In this document: piece by piece, positions 47,172 to 54,534 of the stretch
Position numbering within the stretch: the stretch's first letter is position 1
How the letters are laid out: every line of letters begins with the position of its first letter
Made by a program: the position numbers and the translations under genes
Assembly (NCBI RefSeq): GCF_014647375.1
Contig: NZ_BMPB01000012.1
Location: forward strand, 62,001-126,000
Source of the DNA: Parabacteroides faecis
Lineage (GTDB): Bacteria; Bacteroidota; Bacteroidia; Bacteroidales; Tannerellaceae
Direction: 5' to 3'
Length of the DNA stretch: 64,000 bases
Notes under the pieces: generated by a model
Databases searched by the model: none
Seen by the model: only the letters and a program-made list of their open reading frames with translations
What the model was told of the DNA's origin: nothing

Positions 47172-47427
47172 TAAACATTTTTCCTTTTCCAGTAAATATA
47201 TATTCAAGATTTATATTGTACCGCTCGTATGCCATACGAATAGCATACAAGGGTACATTCATTGTGTTTTCAATCTCCATACGGTATATGTTAGAGGATG
47301 CGAGGCCGACGGACTCCGCAAATTGTTTTTTTGTTTTTATTTTCCTTAATCCGATCAGCTGGTACATGATAGCCAGGAACCGGTCGGTTATAATCCTGTT
47401 TTCTGTAATCTTCTCGTTTGCTAACAT
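47164..47427 (-). CDS. XRE-family helix-turn-helix regulator
   Basis: An 87-residue protein (start at the ATG at 47427; an in-frame ATG at 47460 would overlap the lipoprotein gene). The helix-turn-helix is KTKKQFAESVGLASSNIYRMEI. The C-terminal NINLEYIFTGKGKMF resembles the end of phage repressor-type DNA-binding domains. It is probably a second lysogeny or stability regulator. The leader AAAACTAAGAAT before the ATG also precedes the antitoxin at 35506 and supports this start. Confidence 0.72.
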   Translation of the reverse strand: MLANEKITENRIITDRFLAIMYQLIGLRKIKTKKQFAESVGLASSNIYRMEIENTMNVPLYAIRMAYERYNINLEYIFTGKGKMFNE

Positions 47428-47438
47428 ATTCTTAGTTT

Positions 47439-47870
47439 TTATATAGGAGATATAAAGCATTTATTTTTTTTAATAGCCATGCCTTCTACATAGACATGAT
47501 CTAAAAGTCCATCTTTTGTATATATAGTGTGGTATTTCAGTCCCACAATGCCGTTTGCCCCTTTACTGACAGCATCTTTATATATAGCATCTATGCCGTC
47601 AGAGTATGATGCTCTTCTGCGATTAGAGGGAAATGGATTCTCTTTAGACTTGTGTTTTTTGGCCCACTCTTTGTCCTCTCCACTATATACAATAGTATAT
47701 ACAGATGCTACTGGCTCATAGTTGAATGAAACAGATGAAGCTTCTGTCATAAAAAAACCTTCTTTTGTGTATTGACTATAATCAATACTTCCTGTTTCAA
47801 CATAGTAGCTTCTTGTGACGCAGCTAGATAATGCGATAGTGGCCAATAATAGTAGAAATACTTTCTTCAT
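47439..47870 (-). CDS. Prophage-encoded lipoprotein
   Basis: A 143-residue protein with signal peptide and lipobox (IALSS then Cys17, CVTRSYYVE). The C-terminal part (DAVSKGANGIVGLKYHTIY...VEGMAIK) resembles the YbjQ-like/heavy-metal-binding fold, in which GANxVVGL is conserved. It is placed among the lysogeny genes, downstream of the repressor on the same strand, so it is probably expressed in the lysogen. Lipoproteins in this position can change the cell surface or block superinfection; that role is inferred only. Confidence 0.65.
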   Translation of the reverse strand: MKKVFLLLLATIALSSCVTRSYYVETGSIDYSQYTKEGFFMTEASSVSFNYEPVASVYTIVYSGEDKEWAKKHKSKENPFPSNRRRASYSDGIDAIYKDAVSKGANGIVGLKYHTIYTKDGLLDHVYVEGMAIKKNKCFISPI

Positions 47871-47938
47871 ACTCTGAATTTGTTTAATTAGTGATTTTTA
47901 TTTAGGCAATTCTATGCCGTGTTTTTTCTCATATTGTT

Positions 47939-48649
47939 TTACTTATTCTTTTGTTGTTTGACTACATTGAATAGCTGTGCTATATCTCTGAGGTCAACTT
48001 TGAAGTCTGGATAAATAGGATTGAAGGAATGACAGGTAATGATCCCGTTTTCAACGTCATGGTCAACTATTTGTTTGAGTACAATGCCATCTGTTTTATG
48101 TACGATTACAAAGGCATCCCAGGCATTAAAATGTAATCTGCTTTTCCAGTAATCACAACCTATTTCCCTGCAAAGCAAAATGTCCCCCTGCTCATAGCTA
48201 TGCTTCATGCCGTCGTCCATGCTGTCACCTCTGACTTCGAAGCTGATGTATTTACCTTTATATTCTTTGTCAACGATCCAGGGTATCTTAGGAAGTGTTT
48301 CTATGTAGGCTACATCTGACCATCCCATCATATAGCCAGCTTGTGCATATTGATTGACCAGCGGAACCATCATAACGCCTCCTATTGCTAATTGCGTTAC
48401 TTCTTCCTGTATTGGTTTATTTTGAATGCTCCCTTCTCCAGTAAGAAGGTACGGTTTATTTATTTGTGGGAATTTAGCGCAAATACTTTCAGCCATATTT
48501 TTACTGATGCCTACTTTTTTATTCGGGTTTAGTATGTCATATATAGCTTGAGGCCTTTTAAGTTCAATGGCTTTCGCTAATTCGCTTGGTTTTTTGTCTA
48601 AAGTAGACAGAACCTCATTCATTATTTTTATAGTAAGATCTTTATTCAT
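47939..48649 (-). CDS. Phage repressor with S24 peptidase domain
   Basis: A 236-residue CI/LexA-like repressor. An N-terminal helix-turn-helix (KKPSELAKAIELKRPQAIYDIL) is followed by a C-terminal S24 peptidase-like domain (VPLVNQYAQAGY, SFEVRGDSMDDGMKH with the catalytic Ser, GDILLCRE). It should hold the prophage dormant and may self-cleave upon DNA damage. Palindromic half-sites ATTCTGTA lie directly upstream and near the early promoter at 49.5 kb, and are likely operators. Confidence 0.88.
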   Translation of the reverse strand: MNKDLTIKIMNEVLSTLDKKPSELAKAIELKRPQAIYDILNPNKKVGISKNMAESICAKFPQINKPYLLTGEGSIQNKPIQEEVTQLAIGGVMMVPLVNQYAQAGYMMGWSDVAYIETLPKIPWIVDKEYKGKYISFEVRGDSMDDGMKHSYEQGDILLCREIGCDYWKSRLHFNAWDAFVIVHKTDGIVLKQIVDHDVENGIITCHSFNPIYPDFKVDLRDIAQLFNVVKQQKNK

Positions 48650-48650
48650 T

Positions 48651-48674
48651 GTCGAATTATTCTGTATATATTTG
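48651..48674 (+). promoter_or_regulatory. Operator and promoter between repressor and small membrane gene
   Basis: GTCGAATTATTCTGTATA carries the half-site ATTCTGTA (48659-48666), followed directly by a -7 box TATATTTG (48667-48674). It starts two bases from the repressor ATG, so repressor binding would block both directions. Confidence 0.5.
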
Positions 48675-48696
48675 TATGGATAAAATTTAATTTGTT

Positions 48697-48852
48697 ATGA
48701 ATTCAATATTTGTTGAATATGTAAATCTATTCTTAATAGTTGTAGCTAGTTTTATATGTATCATTGTTTCAACTTTATTACTAGTACTGATTTGTTTACT
48801 GTTCTTTATTATGATAAAAGATACCTTATCTAAATTGAAGAAAAGGTATTAA
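48697..48852 (+). CDS. Small membrane protein, 51 residues
   Basis: This small gene reads MNSIFVEYVNLFL then a long hydrophobic stretch (about residues 10-40) and a basic tail KDTLSKLKKRY. The composition is that of a one-helix membrane protein with a cytoplasmic positive end. It starts 47 bases from the repressor on the opposite strand, with a -7 box 22 bases upstream, and its stop overlaps the end of the next convergent gene by four bases. The function is unknown; phage inner-membrane peptides of this kind act in superinfection exclusion or lysis control. Confidence 0.5.
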   Translation: MNSIFVEYVNLFLIVVASFICIIVSTLLLVLICLLFFIMIKDTLSKLKKRY

Positions 48853-49436
48853 AACTCTCTATCTCCAAGTTTGTATAGCAGATCGCGTACTTTATCTGCT
48901 TTTTCTCCTTTAATTCTACCAAGTTTGTTTATGTATTCATTACAACTTGTTTTTGGCAACCTTAGATTATAGCGAGCTTTTTCTATGGTTTCTATGATAT
49001 ATCTTAAACATAAATCAATTTCGCCAGTATTTGGGTCAGAGTAACTAAATTCAGATGCGGCTAATATAAAATTCAGTAAAGCCATGTCATAGGCCTCTAT
49101 TCGATATTGAGTTAAAGCATCCCTATAATAGATTTGTCCATACACATGGGATAGTTCAGATTCTAAAGATTTCTTTATTTCAACAGATACATTTTTTTCT
49201 GTAGTGTTGTTATTGTGATTGACGGACTTGAAAAGGGATTTTTCTACTTCGTTTAATTTTTCAGTATATGCATCATGTAGTTCTGATACTTTCTTACTGT
49301 AATCAGATTCAATTTGAGAAAGTCGTTCATCAATCTTCTTATTGGCAATAAAGTAACTATATATTTGATATCCAATAGCTATACCTGCCGAAGCACTGAC
49401 TGTTGCAACTAAAAAAGAAGCCCATTCTATATTCAT
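48849..49436 (-). CDS. Membrane-anchored coiled-coil protein of the prophage
   Basis: A 195-residue protein with one N-terminal membrane helix (about 6-30, FLVATVSASAGIAIGYQIYSY), a coiled coil (about 33-100) and a helical C-terminal domain (ALTQYRIEAYDMALLNFILAAS). I do not recognise a family. It is transcribed leftward, opposite to the early genes, and so belongs to the lysogeny side. It could be a moron gene acting at the inner membrane. Its start is 187 bases from the first early gene. Confidence 0.65.
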   Translation of the reverse strand: MNIEWASFLVATVSASAGIAIGYQIYSYFIANKKIDERLSQIESDYSKKVSELHDAYTEKLNEVEKSLFKSVNHNNNTTEKNVSVEIKKSLESELSHVYGQIYYRDALTQYRIEAYDMALLNFILAASEFSYSDPNTGEIDLCLRYIIETIEKARYNLRLPKTSCNEYINKLGRIKGEKADKVRDLLYKLGDREF

Positions 49437-49467
49437 GATATTTAATTAATTCAAAATAAAAGTTAAA

Positions 49468-49521
49468 TACAGAATAATTCTTTTTAATTCTGTATTAATG
49501 TCGAATAATTCTGTATATTTG
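49468..49521 (+). promoter_or_regulatory. Early promoter with repressor operator candidates
   Basis: The inverted repeat TACAGAAT-11 bases-ATTCTGTA (49468-49494) is followed by another ATTCTGTA (49508-49515) that runs into the -7 box TATATTTG (49514-49521). The next gene rightward begins at 49624. The arrangement fits the repressor-controlled early promoter of the prophage. Confidence 0.6.
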
Positions 49522-49623
49522 CAATGTGATTAACAACAAACAATAATCACAACACAAAGTAAATAGCAAATATAAGAAAAGTAAATAACCTGATATAGTC
49601 AATTTGATAAAAAAGTAAACGAT

Positions 49624-49758
49624 ATGAGTAACAAGATTGAACTAATGAAAGCAGAAATTGAAGCTTTAGTAAGCATGACGGAAGAAGATGCATGCAAAGA
49701 GTATAACGTTGATAGTAAAGCGGAAGCTGTTCAGTACATCGTTGATTACTGGGTATAG
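49624..49758 (+). CDS. Small early protein, 44 residues
   Basis: The gene reads MSNKIELMKAEIEALVSM and ends IVDYWV. It is acidic and helical with no signal or membrane segment. It is the first gene after the early promoter, 14 bases before the next start. No family recognised. Confidence 0.5.
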   Translation: MSNKIELMKAEIEALVSMTEEDACKEYNVDSKAEAVQYIVDYWV

Positions 49759-49766
49759 AAAGGAGG
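49759..49766 (+). promoter_or_regulatory. Strong Shine-Dalgarno sequence (AAAGGAGG)
   Basis: A perfect anti-16S match five bases before the ATG at 49772. Strong sites like this are rare in Bacteroidetes genes, and it decides the start of the next protein. Confidence 0.6.
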
Positions 49767-49771
49767 TAGCC

Positions 49772-50074
49772 ATGAATGAATTAAGAGAGATTTTAAAGAT
49801 GGTACAGCTTGTACAACGCGAATGCTTCGGAACGGAAATTACGATCGCAATATTTACTAATCAGAAATATTTTTCAGTCCATGTACAACGCGCTGATCAG
49901 GATTATGAGGTAGTCTATTCAGAGAAATTCTTTTCAACAGAAACATTGCCAATAAACACGAAGAAGTTTGCTGAACTGTATGGCTTTGTAATGGATGAAG
50001 AATTTAGTATAGGATATGAACTAACAGATGGAGAATTTACCAAAGTAGAAACCGCTGTGAAGCAGGCTGGCTAA
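49772..50074 (+). CDS. Hypothetical early phage protein
   Basis: A 100-residue acidic protein (MNELREILKMVQLVQREC). The start is fixed by a perfect AAAGGAGG five bases upstream; the frame is open further upstream but overlaps the preceding small gene. It contains mixed alpha/beta segments (ITIAIFTNQKYFSVHVQRA, YELTDGEFTKVETAV). I do not recognise a family. It is followed by the structured non-coding stretch. Confidence 0.6.
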   Translation: MNELREILKMVQLVQRECFGTEITIAIFTNQKYFSVHVQRADQDYEVVYSEKFFSTETLPINTKKFAELYGFVMDEEFSIGYELTDGEFTKVETAVKQAG

Positions 50075-50119
50075 TGATTGACTAAAATAAGGTTCAGCCG
50101 GGTGAGAGTCCCGGCACAC

Positions 50120-50197
50120 GGGCGGTCAGTAATCTGGGATGAAACATTACAGAGTGCGCACGATGTAAAGAGGCTGGTTCGATACCGGCACCGTCCA
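50120..50197 (+). tRNA. tRNA-like fold with non-canonical anticodon arm
   Basis: The acceptor GGGCGGT (50120-50126) pairs with ACCGTCC (50190-50196). The D-arm GTAA/TTAC carries a GGG-containing loop. A canonical T-arm GCTGG-TTCGATA-CCGGC (50173-50189) abuts the acceptor. Between the D- and T-arms are exactly 22 bases, but they do not form a normal five-pair anticodon stem. It is either a degenerate tRNA or a mimic, so no amino acid is assigned. Confidence 0.35.
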
Positions 50198-50328
50198 CAT
50201 TGAAAACGATCTTTGACGTACTACGAGATATGATATGTAACCATTAAGGCGTGTAGGCACGCTGGTTAAGAGTAAATAACCATTAAAGAGTCTGCGATAT
50301 GAAGGAGAGAACACCAACCTAGAGCAGG

Positions 50329-50423
50329 CGGTCACAAGTGTAGCGGAGTAAAACAACACTATTGTACATTATTATTCGCGATTCTGCCAGGCTTGTTACC
50401 GGGTTCGACTCCCGGTTGACCAC
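50329..50423 (+). tRNA. Second tRNA-like fold with enlarged middle
   Basis: GGTCA (50330-50334) pairs with TGACC (50417-50421). The D-arm GTGT/ACAC (50338-50359) has AGCGGAG in its loop, and a canonical T-arm CCGGG-TTCGACT-CCCGG lies at 50399-50415. The 39 bases between the D- and T-arms are too many and show no standard anticodon stem. It ends 24 bases before the next gene. Confidence 0.3.
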
Positions 50424-50446
50424 ACAAATCAATAATCAAAATAATT

Positions 50447-50701
50447 ATGACTACACAAGAAGCAATTGAATTTATTCGTATAAACAGACAGTACAGAGAT
50501 AAGAAAGCCATCTGTGAACGAGCTGGTGTATCGCGCCAGACATTTAATAATATGATGAAACATGAGAAAGGCCCTGATGAAGAGAAGTGGTATGATTCCG
50601 AATACAAAGTCTTGTGTGAAGCTGTCGCGTATCTAAAACCTAAAGTTGCTCAACGCAGAAAGATGGCGGAGGAACTTAAAAGAAAACTGTCTCAAATATG
50701 A
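50447..50701 (+). CDS. Small helix-turn-helix protein
   Basis: An 84-residue basic protein. KKAICERAGVSRQTFNNMM looks like a DNA-binding helix-turn-helix, followed by a basic C-terminal helix (QRRKMAEELKRKL). It probably regulates phage early genes. It overlaps the next gene by ATGA. No named family assigned. Confidence 0.6.
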   Translation: MTTQEAIEFIRINRQYRDKKAICERAGVSRQTFNNMMKHEKGPDEEKWYDSEYKVLCEAVAYLKPKVAQRRKMAEELKRKLSQI

Positions 50702-51036
50702 TTCCGTTAACCGCTTCGGAAACGGATGCTGTACTTTATTTGGCAGAACATGAGGTGGTAAAGGTTGCAGCTGATAAGCGCTGTGTATCGGAACATACTG
50801 AAAAAAATCAGATAAAGTCAGCAATGGCCAAACTGGGGGTAACTACCCAGATTGGATTGATAAAAGAGTTCTTCCGGTTAATATACGGAGTTGAATTTAA
50901 TCTAATGGATGCCCGACAATTAATGGCATCATGTTTATTAATCTTTTTTCTCTCAACATTGAGCGTAACAGATCAGATTAACCGCATGGCTAGAAGGGGA
51001 AGAAGGTATGAAGTTGAACTTTATATGACTGCATGA
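50698..51036 (+). CDS. LuxR-type helix-turn-helix protein with hydrophobic segment
   Basis: A 112-residue protein whose first 65 residues resemble a GerE/LuxR DNA-binding domain (LTASETDAVLYLAEHE, ADKRCVSEHTEKNQIKSAMAKLGV). Later comes a hydrophobic stretch (LMASCLLIFFLSTLS, about 80-95) that may insert into the membrane. Such proteins recur in Bacteroides phages and mobile elements. It is coupled to both neighbours by ATGA overlaps. Confidence 0.65.
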   Translation: MIPLTASETDAVLYLAEHEVVKVAADKRCVSEHTEKNQIKSAMAKLGVTTQIGLIKEFFRLIYGVEFNLMDARQLMASCLLIFFLSTLSVTDQINRMARRGRRYEVELYMTA

Positions 51037-51338
51037 TGCAAATAAATCAAATAATTCAAATGACGCAAAGTGATTTAGAAACTGTAGTGTCTGGATTGCT
51101 GTCAGAAAAGGCAAAAGCAGAAGTATATGAGCGCTATTATAGTGTCTTGATACCTGCTTCATGGGTCGCAAAAATTCACGGTATAAGTTATCAGACAGTA
51201 TTTCGGTATATCCAACGGGGATTGATAACACCAGAAGAACGGAACAGCCGTGATGAACATTATTTATTTCGGTTGTCCGATGTGTTGAAGATGGATTTTA
51301 AACTACTGCAAAAACAACTAAGGAGGAATACTATATGA
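51033..51338 (+). CDS. Excisionase/MerR-like DNA-binding protein
   Basis: A 101-residue protein with a C-terminal MerR/Xis-type helix-turn-helix (IPASWVAKIHGISYQTVFRYIQRGLI, then RLSDVLKMD). Phage excisionases and early regulators share this fold. Two ATGs open the frame (51033 and 51036). It overlaps the following small membrane gene by ATGA. Confidence 0.65.
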   Translation: MMQINQIIQMTQSDLETVVSGLLSEKAKAEVYERYYSVLIPASWVAKIHGISYQTVFRYIQRGLITPEERNSRDEHYLFRLSDVLKMDFKLLQKQLRRNTI

Positions 51339-51505
51339 AACTACTCTTATCATTCCTATTCTTTTTCCTGTCTTTTGGCTGCCTGTTTATTGTGTGTAAT
51401 GCAGATAAATGGGAACCTGGAAATGTCTTTTTCTGGGCTTGTGTTTTTGGTGTATCGGTCATTGTGACCGAAAAACAATTAAAGAAATATGAGAATACGA
51501 AATAA
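51335..51505 (+). CDS. Small two-helix membrane protein, 56 residues
   Basis: MKLLLSFLFFFLSFGCLFIV is the first membrane helix and VFFWACVFGVSVIV the second, with a charged C-terminus (EKQLKKYENTK). The gene is short and lies between the DNA-binding protein and the Sak4-like ATPase. A strong AAGGAGG (51319-51325) stands ahead of its ATG and the overlap is ATGA. The role is unknown. Confidence 0.6.
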   Translation: MKLLLSFLFFFLSFGCLFIVCNADKWEPGNVFFWACVFGVSVIVTEKQLKKYENTK

Positions 51506-51532
51506 GATTACTAACAAATTAATTTTCAAACT

Positions 51533-52483
51533 ATGAGTTTATTTAAACAACCTTCCGAATTGGAAGTTTCAACAACAATCAAAGCGCTGATCTACGGACA
51601 GCCAGGTCTAGGTAAGTCAACATTAGGTTTGTCTACCCCTTCTCCGGTATTATTAGATTTTGATGGAGGTGTAAAGCGTGTGAATGGTGCTTTTCAGTGT
51701 CCGACATTGCAGGTGAAAAACTGGGATATGGTGATTGAGGCACTGCAGGAAGATTTATCTCCATTTAAAACAATCGTTATTGATACTGCCGGAAAGATGT
51801 TGGATTTTATGTCTGCCTATATAATCAAAAATGATCCGAAGATGGGCCAACGTGACGGTTCCCTTTCTTTAAAAGGTTATGGAGTTCGTAAGACAATGTT
51901 TATCAATTTCCTTTCCCAATGTTCAATGATGGGTAAGAATTTGATTTTCGTCGCCCATGAACGAGAAGAGAAAGATGGAGAAAACCGGATTGTTCGTCCG
52001 GAGATTGGCGGATCATCTGCAGGGGATTTGATTAAAGAACTTGATTTGGTCGGTTATATGCAAGCGATAGGGAGTGAACGTACAATAAGCTGGTCACCAA
52101 CTGAGAAATTCTATGCAAAGAATACATGTAATCTCCCAGCCATGCAGAAGATACCAATCATTATTGATACTTCTGGTAGTGTTACCGGACAAAACATTTT
52201 CTTATCCAGCATATTCGATAGTTACCAGGTATATTTAAAAAAGCAGGCAGATATCAGTAATGATTATGAAGCTTTGATTGATGTGGTAAAGGAAAATGTA
52301 GAATTGATCGTTGATGCAGAGACCGCCAACGGTGTCACTGAAAATGTAGGAAAGCTGCAACATATTTGGGACAGTAAGCTTAAAGCCGGTCTAATGATCC
52401 GGGATAAATGTAATAGTCTGGGATTAAAGTTGAATAAATTAACTAAGAAATATGAGCCAGTCGATACAGCAGCAACAGCCTAA
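51533..52483 (+). CDS. Sak4-like phage recombination ATPase
   Basis: A 316-residue RecA-fold protein. Walker A is GQPGLGKST (residues 22-30), Walker B is IVIDTAG, and LIFVAHEREEK is the segment after the second strand. Such AAA_24/Sak4-type proteins replace RecT/Erf in many phages and anneal single-stranded DNA. The nuclease gene overlaps its 3' end by 32 bases, which supports a recombination pair. Confidence 0.82.
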   Translation: MSLFKQPSELEVSTTIKALIYGQPGLGKSTLGLSTPSPVLLDFDGGVKRVNGAFQCPTLQVKNWDMVIEALQEDLSPFKTIVIDTAGKMLDFMSAYIIKNDPKMGQRDGSLSLKGYGVRKTMFINFLSQCSMMGKNLIFVAHEREEKDGENRIVRPEIGGSSAGDLIKELDLVGYMQAIGSERTISWSPTEKFYAKNTCNLPAMQKIPIIIDTSGSVTGQNIFLSSIFDSYQVYLKKQADISNDYEALIDVVKENVELIVDAETANGVTENVGKLQHIWDSKLKAGLMIRDKCNSLGLKLNKLTKKYEPVDTAATA

Positions 52484-53252
52484 ATATAAATTCTACCCGT
52501 CTCTTTTAGATCAGTTTGAAAAGTATCTGCATGTTGATCGTGAGTTTGAGCATTTTTTCAATCAAGATCAGGAGACAGGAGATTATAAAAAGACGTATGA
52601 AGAGATAGAGACTGAAATGAAACAGTCTCTACTCAACAGTATTAATCGAGTTCCGTTCGATTCAGAAGCCGCAGATAAGGGTACAGCATTCAATGATATT
52701 GTTGATTACTTAATCCATAGAAAACCGGTAAGAACTCAGATCATAGAGGATATCAATGCCGATGTAGTTACAGCGACATATAATAACAGAACATTTTATT
52801 TTTCTTATCGTTTCTGCTGTAAGGCAGCAGAATATTTTCATGGGTCTGTTAGCCAATTATTTGTAAAAGCTGTTCTCCCTACAAAATACGGGACCGTCGA
52901 ACTGTACGGATATATTGATGAACTGAACCGTAATAGGGTGTACGATATAAAAACAACTTCCCGGTATGAGTTCGGAAAGTATTTAGAAGGCTGGCAACGA
53001 CATGTATATCCTTATTGCCTTATCACCTCTGGTCTGGTTAAAGATATAGATTCTTTTGAGTACACTGCTTATCATTTGAAAGGAGGCACAAGCCGGACAC
53101 CTCTTATTACCGGAGTACAATACCCAGAACTTTATAAATACGATCATCAGCAAAGCCAGGGGCTATTAGCCCGGCATTGTGAAAGGTTTATTGAATTTTT
53201 GGAAGTGAACCGGGATCTAATCACTGATAAAAAGATTTTTGCTGAAATATGA
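52452..53252 (+). CDS. PD-(D/E)XK exonuclease-like protein
   Basis: A 266-residue protein. The nuclease core has ELYGYIDELNRNRVYDIKTTSRY, with Asp and the D-x-K of the PD-(D/E)XK fold, then YLEGWQRHVYPYCLI as in YqaJ/Cas4-type phage exonucleases. Together with the Sak4-like ATPase it would resect and recombine phage DNA. Its end overlaps the NinB-like gene by four bases. Confidence 0.75.
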   Translation: MSQSIQQQQPKYKFYPSLLDQFEKYLHVDREFEHFFNQDQETGDYKKTYEEIETEMKQSLLNSINRVPFDSEAADKGTAFNDIVDYLIHRKPVRTQIIEDINADVVTATYNNRTFYFSYRFCCKAAEYFHGSVSQLFVKAVLPTKYGTVELYGYIDELNRNRVYDIKTTSRYEFGKYLEGWQRHVYPYCLITSGLVKDIDSFEYTAYHLKGGTSRTPLITGVQYPELYKYDHQQSQGLLARHCERFIEFLEVNRDLITDKKIFAEI

Positions 53253-53674
53253 AAACACGATTTGTCAAGGAACAGGGAGTGATCAAGTGGCTAGGTCAAC
53301 CGATCGAACTTATGTTCAATCTGATTGCAAACGGTGAATATGCACTTGAGATCAAGAAGAAAGTCAAGAAACGCACTGTAGACCAGAATGCTCTTATGTG
53401 GATGTGGCTTACCTGTATGGAAGAAGATACGGGTACATTGAAGCAAGACTTTTATGATTACTACTGTAAAAAGTTCCTCCGGCGAATCGTGGTTATTAAC
53501 GGCAATGAGGAAATTGTCGTCCGGACTACATCGAAACTTAATACAGCTGAAATGACTGTGTTTCTCAACAAAGTACAGGCTGATGCTGCTAGCGAATTTG
53601 GTATAAGGTTACCGTCTCCGGACGATCAATTTTTCAATGCATTTACAAACAGGTATGAGCATATAAGATATTAA
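53249..53674 (+). CDS. NinB-like recombination protein
   Basis: A 141-residue protein with KKRTVDQNALMWMWLTCM and FLNKVQADAASEFGIRLPSPD, which match the NinB/Orf recombination mediator pattern. Such proteins help load phage annealing proteins on DNA bound by SSB. It follows the exonuclease with a four-base overlap. Confidence 0.75.
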   Translation: MKTRFVKEQGVIKWLGQPIELMFNLIANGEYALEIKKKVKKRTVDQNALMWMWLTCMEEDTGTLKQDFYDYYCKKFLRRIVVINGNEEIVVRTTSKLNTAEMTVFLNKVQADAASEFGIRLPSPDDQFFNAFTNRYEHIRY

Positions 53675-53675
53675 G

Positions 53676-53867
53676 ATGGAAAAACAGGTTAAGATTGGGA
53701 ATCTCGCCCATGAACATGAGAGTGAAACCGCTAAACAGACTTTGATTAGAGCAGTAAAAGCCACTGAAAAAAGGTTGCTGAAAGCGAAAAAATTAACCCG
53801 GTTAGTGATTGGATCGGCAATAATAATGACCACCTGCCCGGAAAAGTATAACACATTAATTCGTTGA
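53676..53867 (+). CDS. Small basic phage protein, 63 residues
   Basis: A helical, basic protein (RAVKATEKRLLKAKKLTRLVIG) one base after the NinB-like gene. A possible short hydrophobic segment (LVIGSAIIMTT) lies near residues 43-53. No family recognised. Confidence 0.5.
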   Translation: MEKQVKIGNLAHEHESETAKQTLIRAVKATEKRLLKAKKLTRLVIGSAIIMTTCPEKYNTLIR

Positions 53868-53871
53868 TAGT

Positions 53872-54534
53872 ATGGAAGAAAGAGAACCTAAAATTAAAAA
53901 GGCTATATTGAATGGTCGTCAGTTGACAGTAACCTATACAGAGTTCCGTCCGGAGGGTGACAAAGATATCGCTGTTAAGTCTGAGATACCGGCACACATT
54001 GATTGTACAAATGCTTTCAAAAAGCTGGTCCCTCATTTTATTCTTCTTACAGAAATGAAAGAGTCCGATAAAGTAAGCCAGCGAGCTGAAATTGTTGGTA
54101 TGGATAATCTGATCGGTGACGACGATGATTTTAAGAATGCTGATGTTTACGGTATCAAAATGGGAAAGAATGATAGTAATACCGATACGGTCATTTTGAT
54201 GGGCGAACGGTATCTTCAAATTGGTGGTTCGGTTGATTTCTGTTCTCCAGCTCAGGCACTGGAATCATCAGATAGTGAATTTGAATATCCTTACATTAAT
54301 GAATTGAACCTGGCTGTACAGGCAGTGATTTATGAAGTGAAAGAATATCTATTCAGAGGTAAATACGCTATCACTCAAACAACACTGGATTTTGAAGCAA
54401 TGCCAGACGTTCCGTTTGAAGCCGGAAAAATGGTTGATACGGATACCGGAGTAGTTACTCCAATCACTATTGAAAAACCGAAGCGAGGACGTAAACCGAA
54501 AAATCAACCTATTACATCTGTAGCAGCATGTTAA
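53872..54534 (+). CDS. Hypothetical phage protein with AT-hook-like tail
   Basis: A 220-residue protein. The body is beta-rich (RQLTVTYTEFRPEGDKDIAVKS, TVILMGERYLQIG) with an acidic patch GDDDDF. The C-terminal KRGRKPKNQP resembles an AT-hook. It overlaps the helicase gene by seven bases. I do not recognise it; a DNA-binding role in recombination is possible from context. Confidence 0.6.
   Translation: MEEREPKIKKAILNGRQLTVTYTEFRPEGDKDIAVKSEIPAHIDCTNAFKKLVPHFILLTEMKESDKVSQRAEIVGMDNLIGDDDDFKNADVYGIKMGKNDSNTDTVILMGERYLQIGGSVDFCSPAQALESSDSEFEYPYINELNLAVQAVIYEVKEYLFRGKYAITQTTLDFEAMPDVPFEAGKMVDTDTGVVTPITIEKPKRGRKPKNQPITSVAAC

Larger units (their letters stand above)
50075..50446 (+). ncRNA. Structured, tRNA-like non-coding stretch in the early region
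   Basis: No protein is supported in these 372 bases. The sequence is full of stems: GCCGGG/CCCGGC (50097-50115), a tRNA-like fold (50120-50197), competing hairpins around TGGTT (50239-50282), and a second tRNA-like fold (50329-50423). It lies between co-directional early genes and could be a leader RNA, a cluster of decayed tRNA genes or a phage-specific RNA. Confidence 0.45.

Noticed and set aside
50147-50607. Two antisense frames across the structured prophage region
   Set aside because: They cross tRNA-like arms and the start of the helix-turn-helix gene, and show no protein family features.
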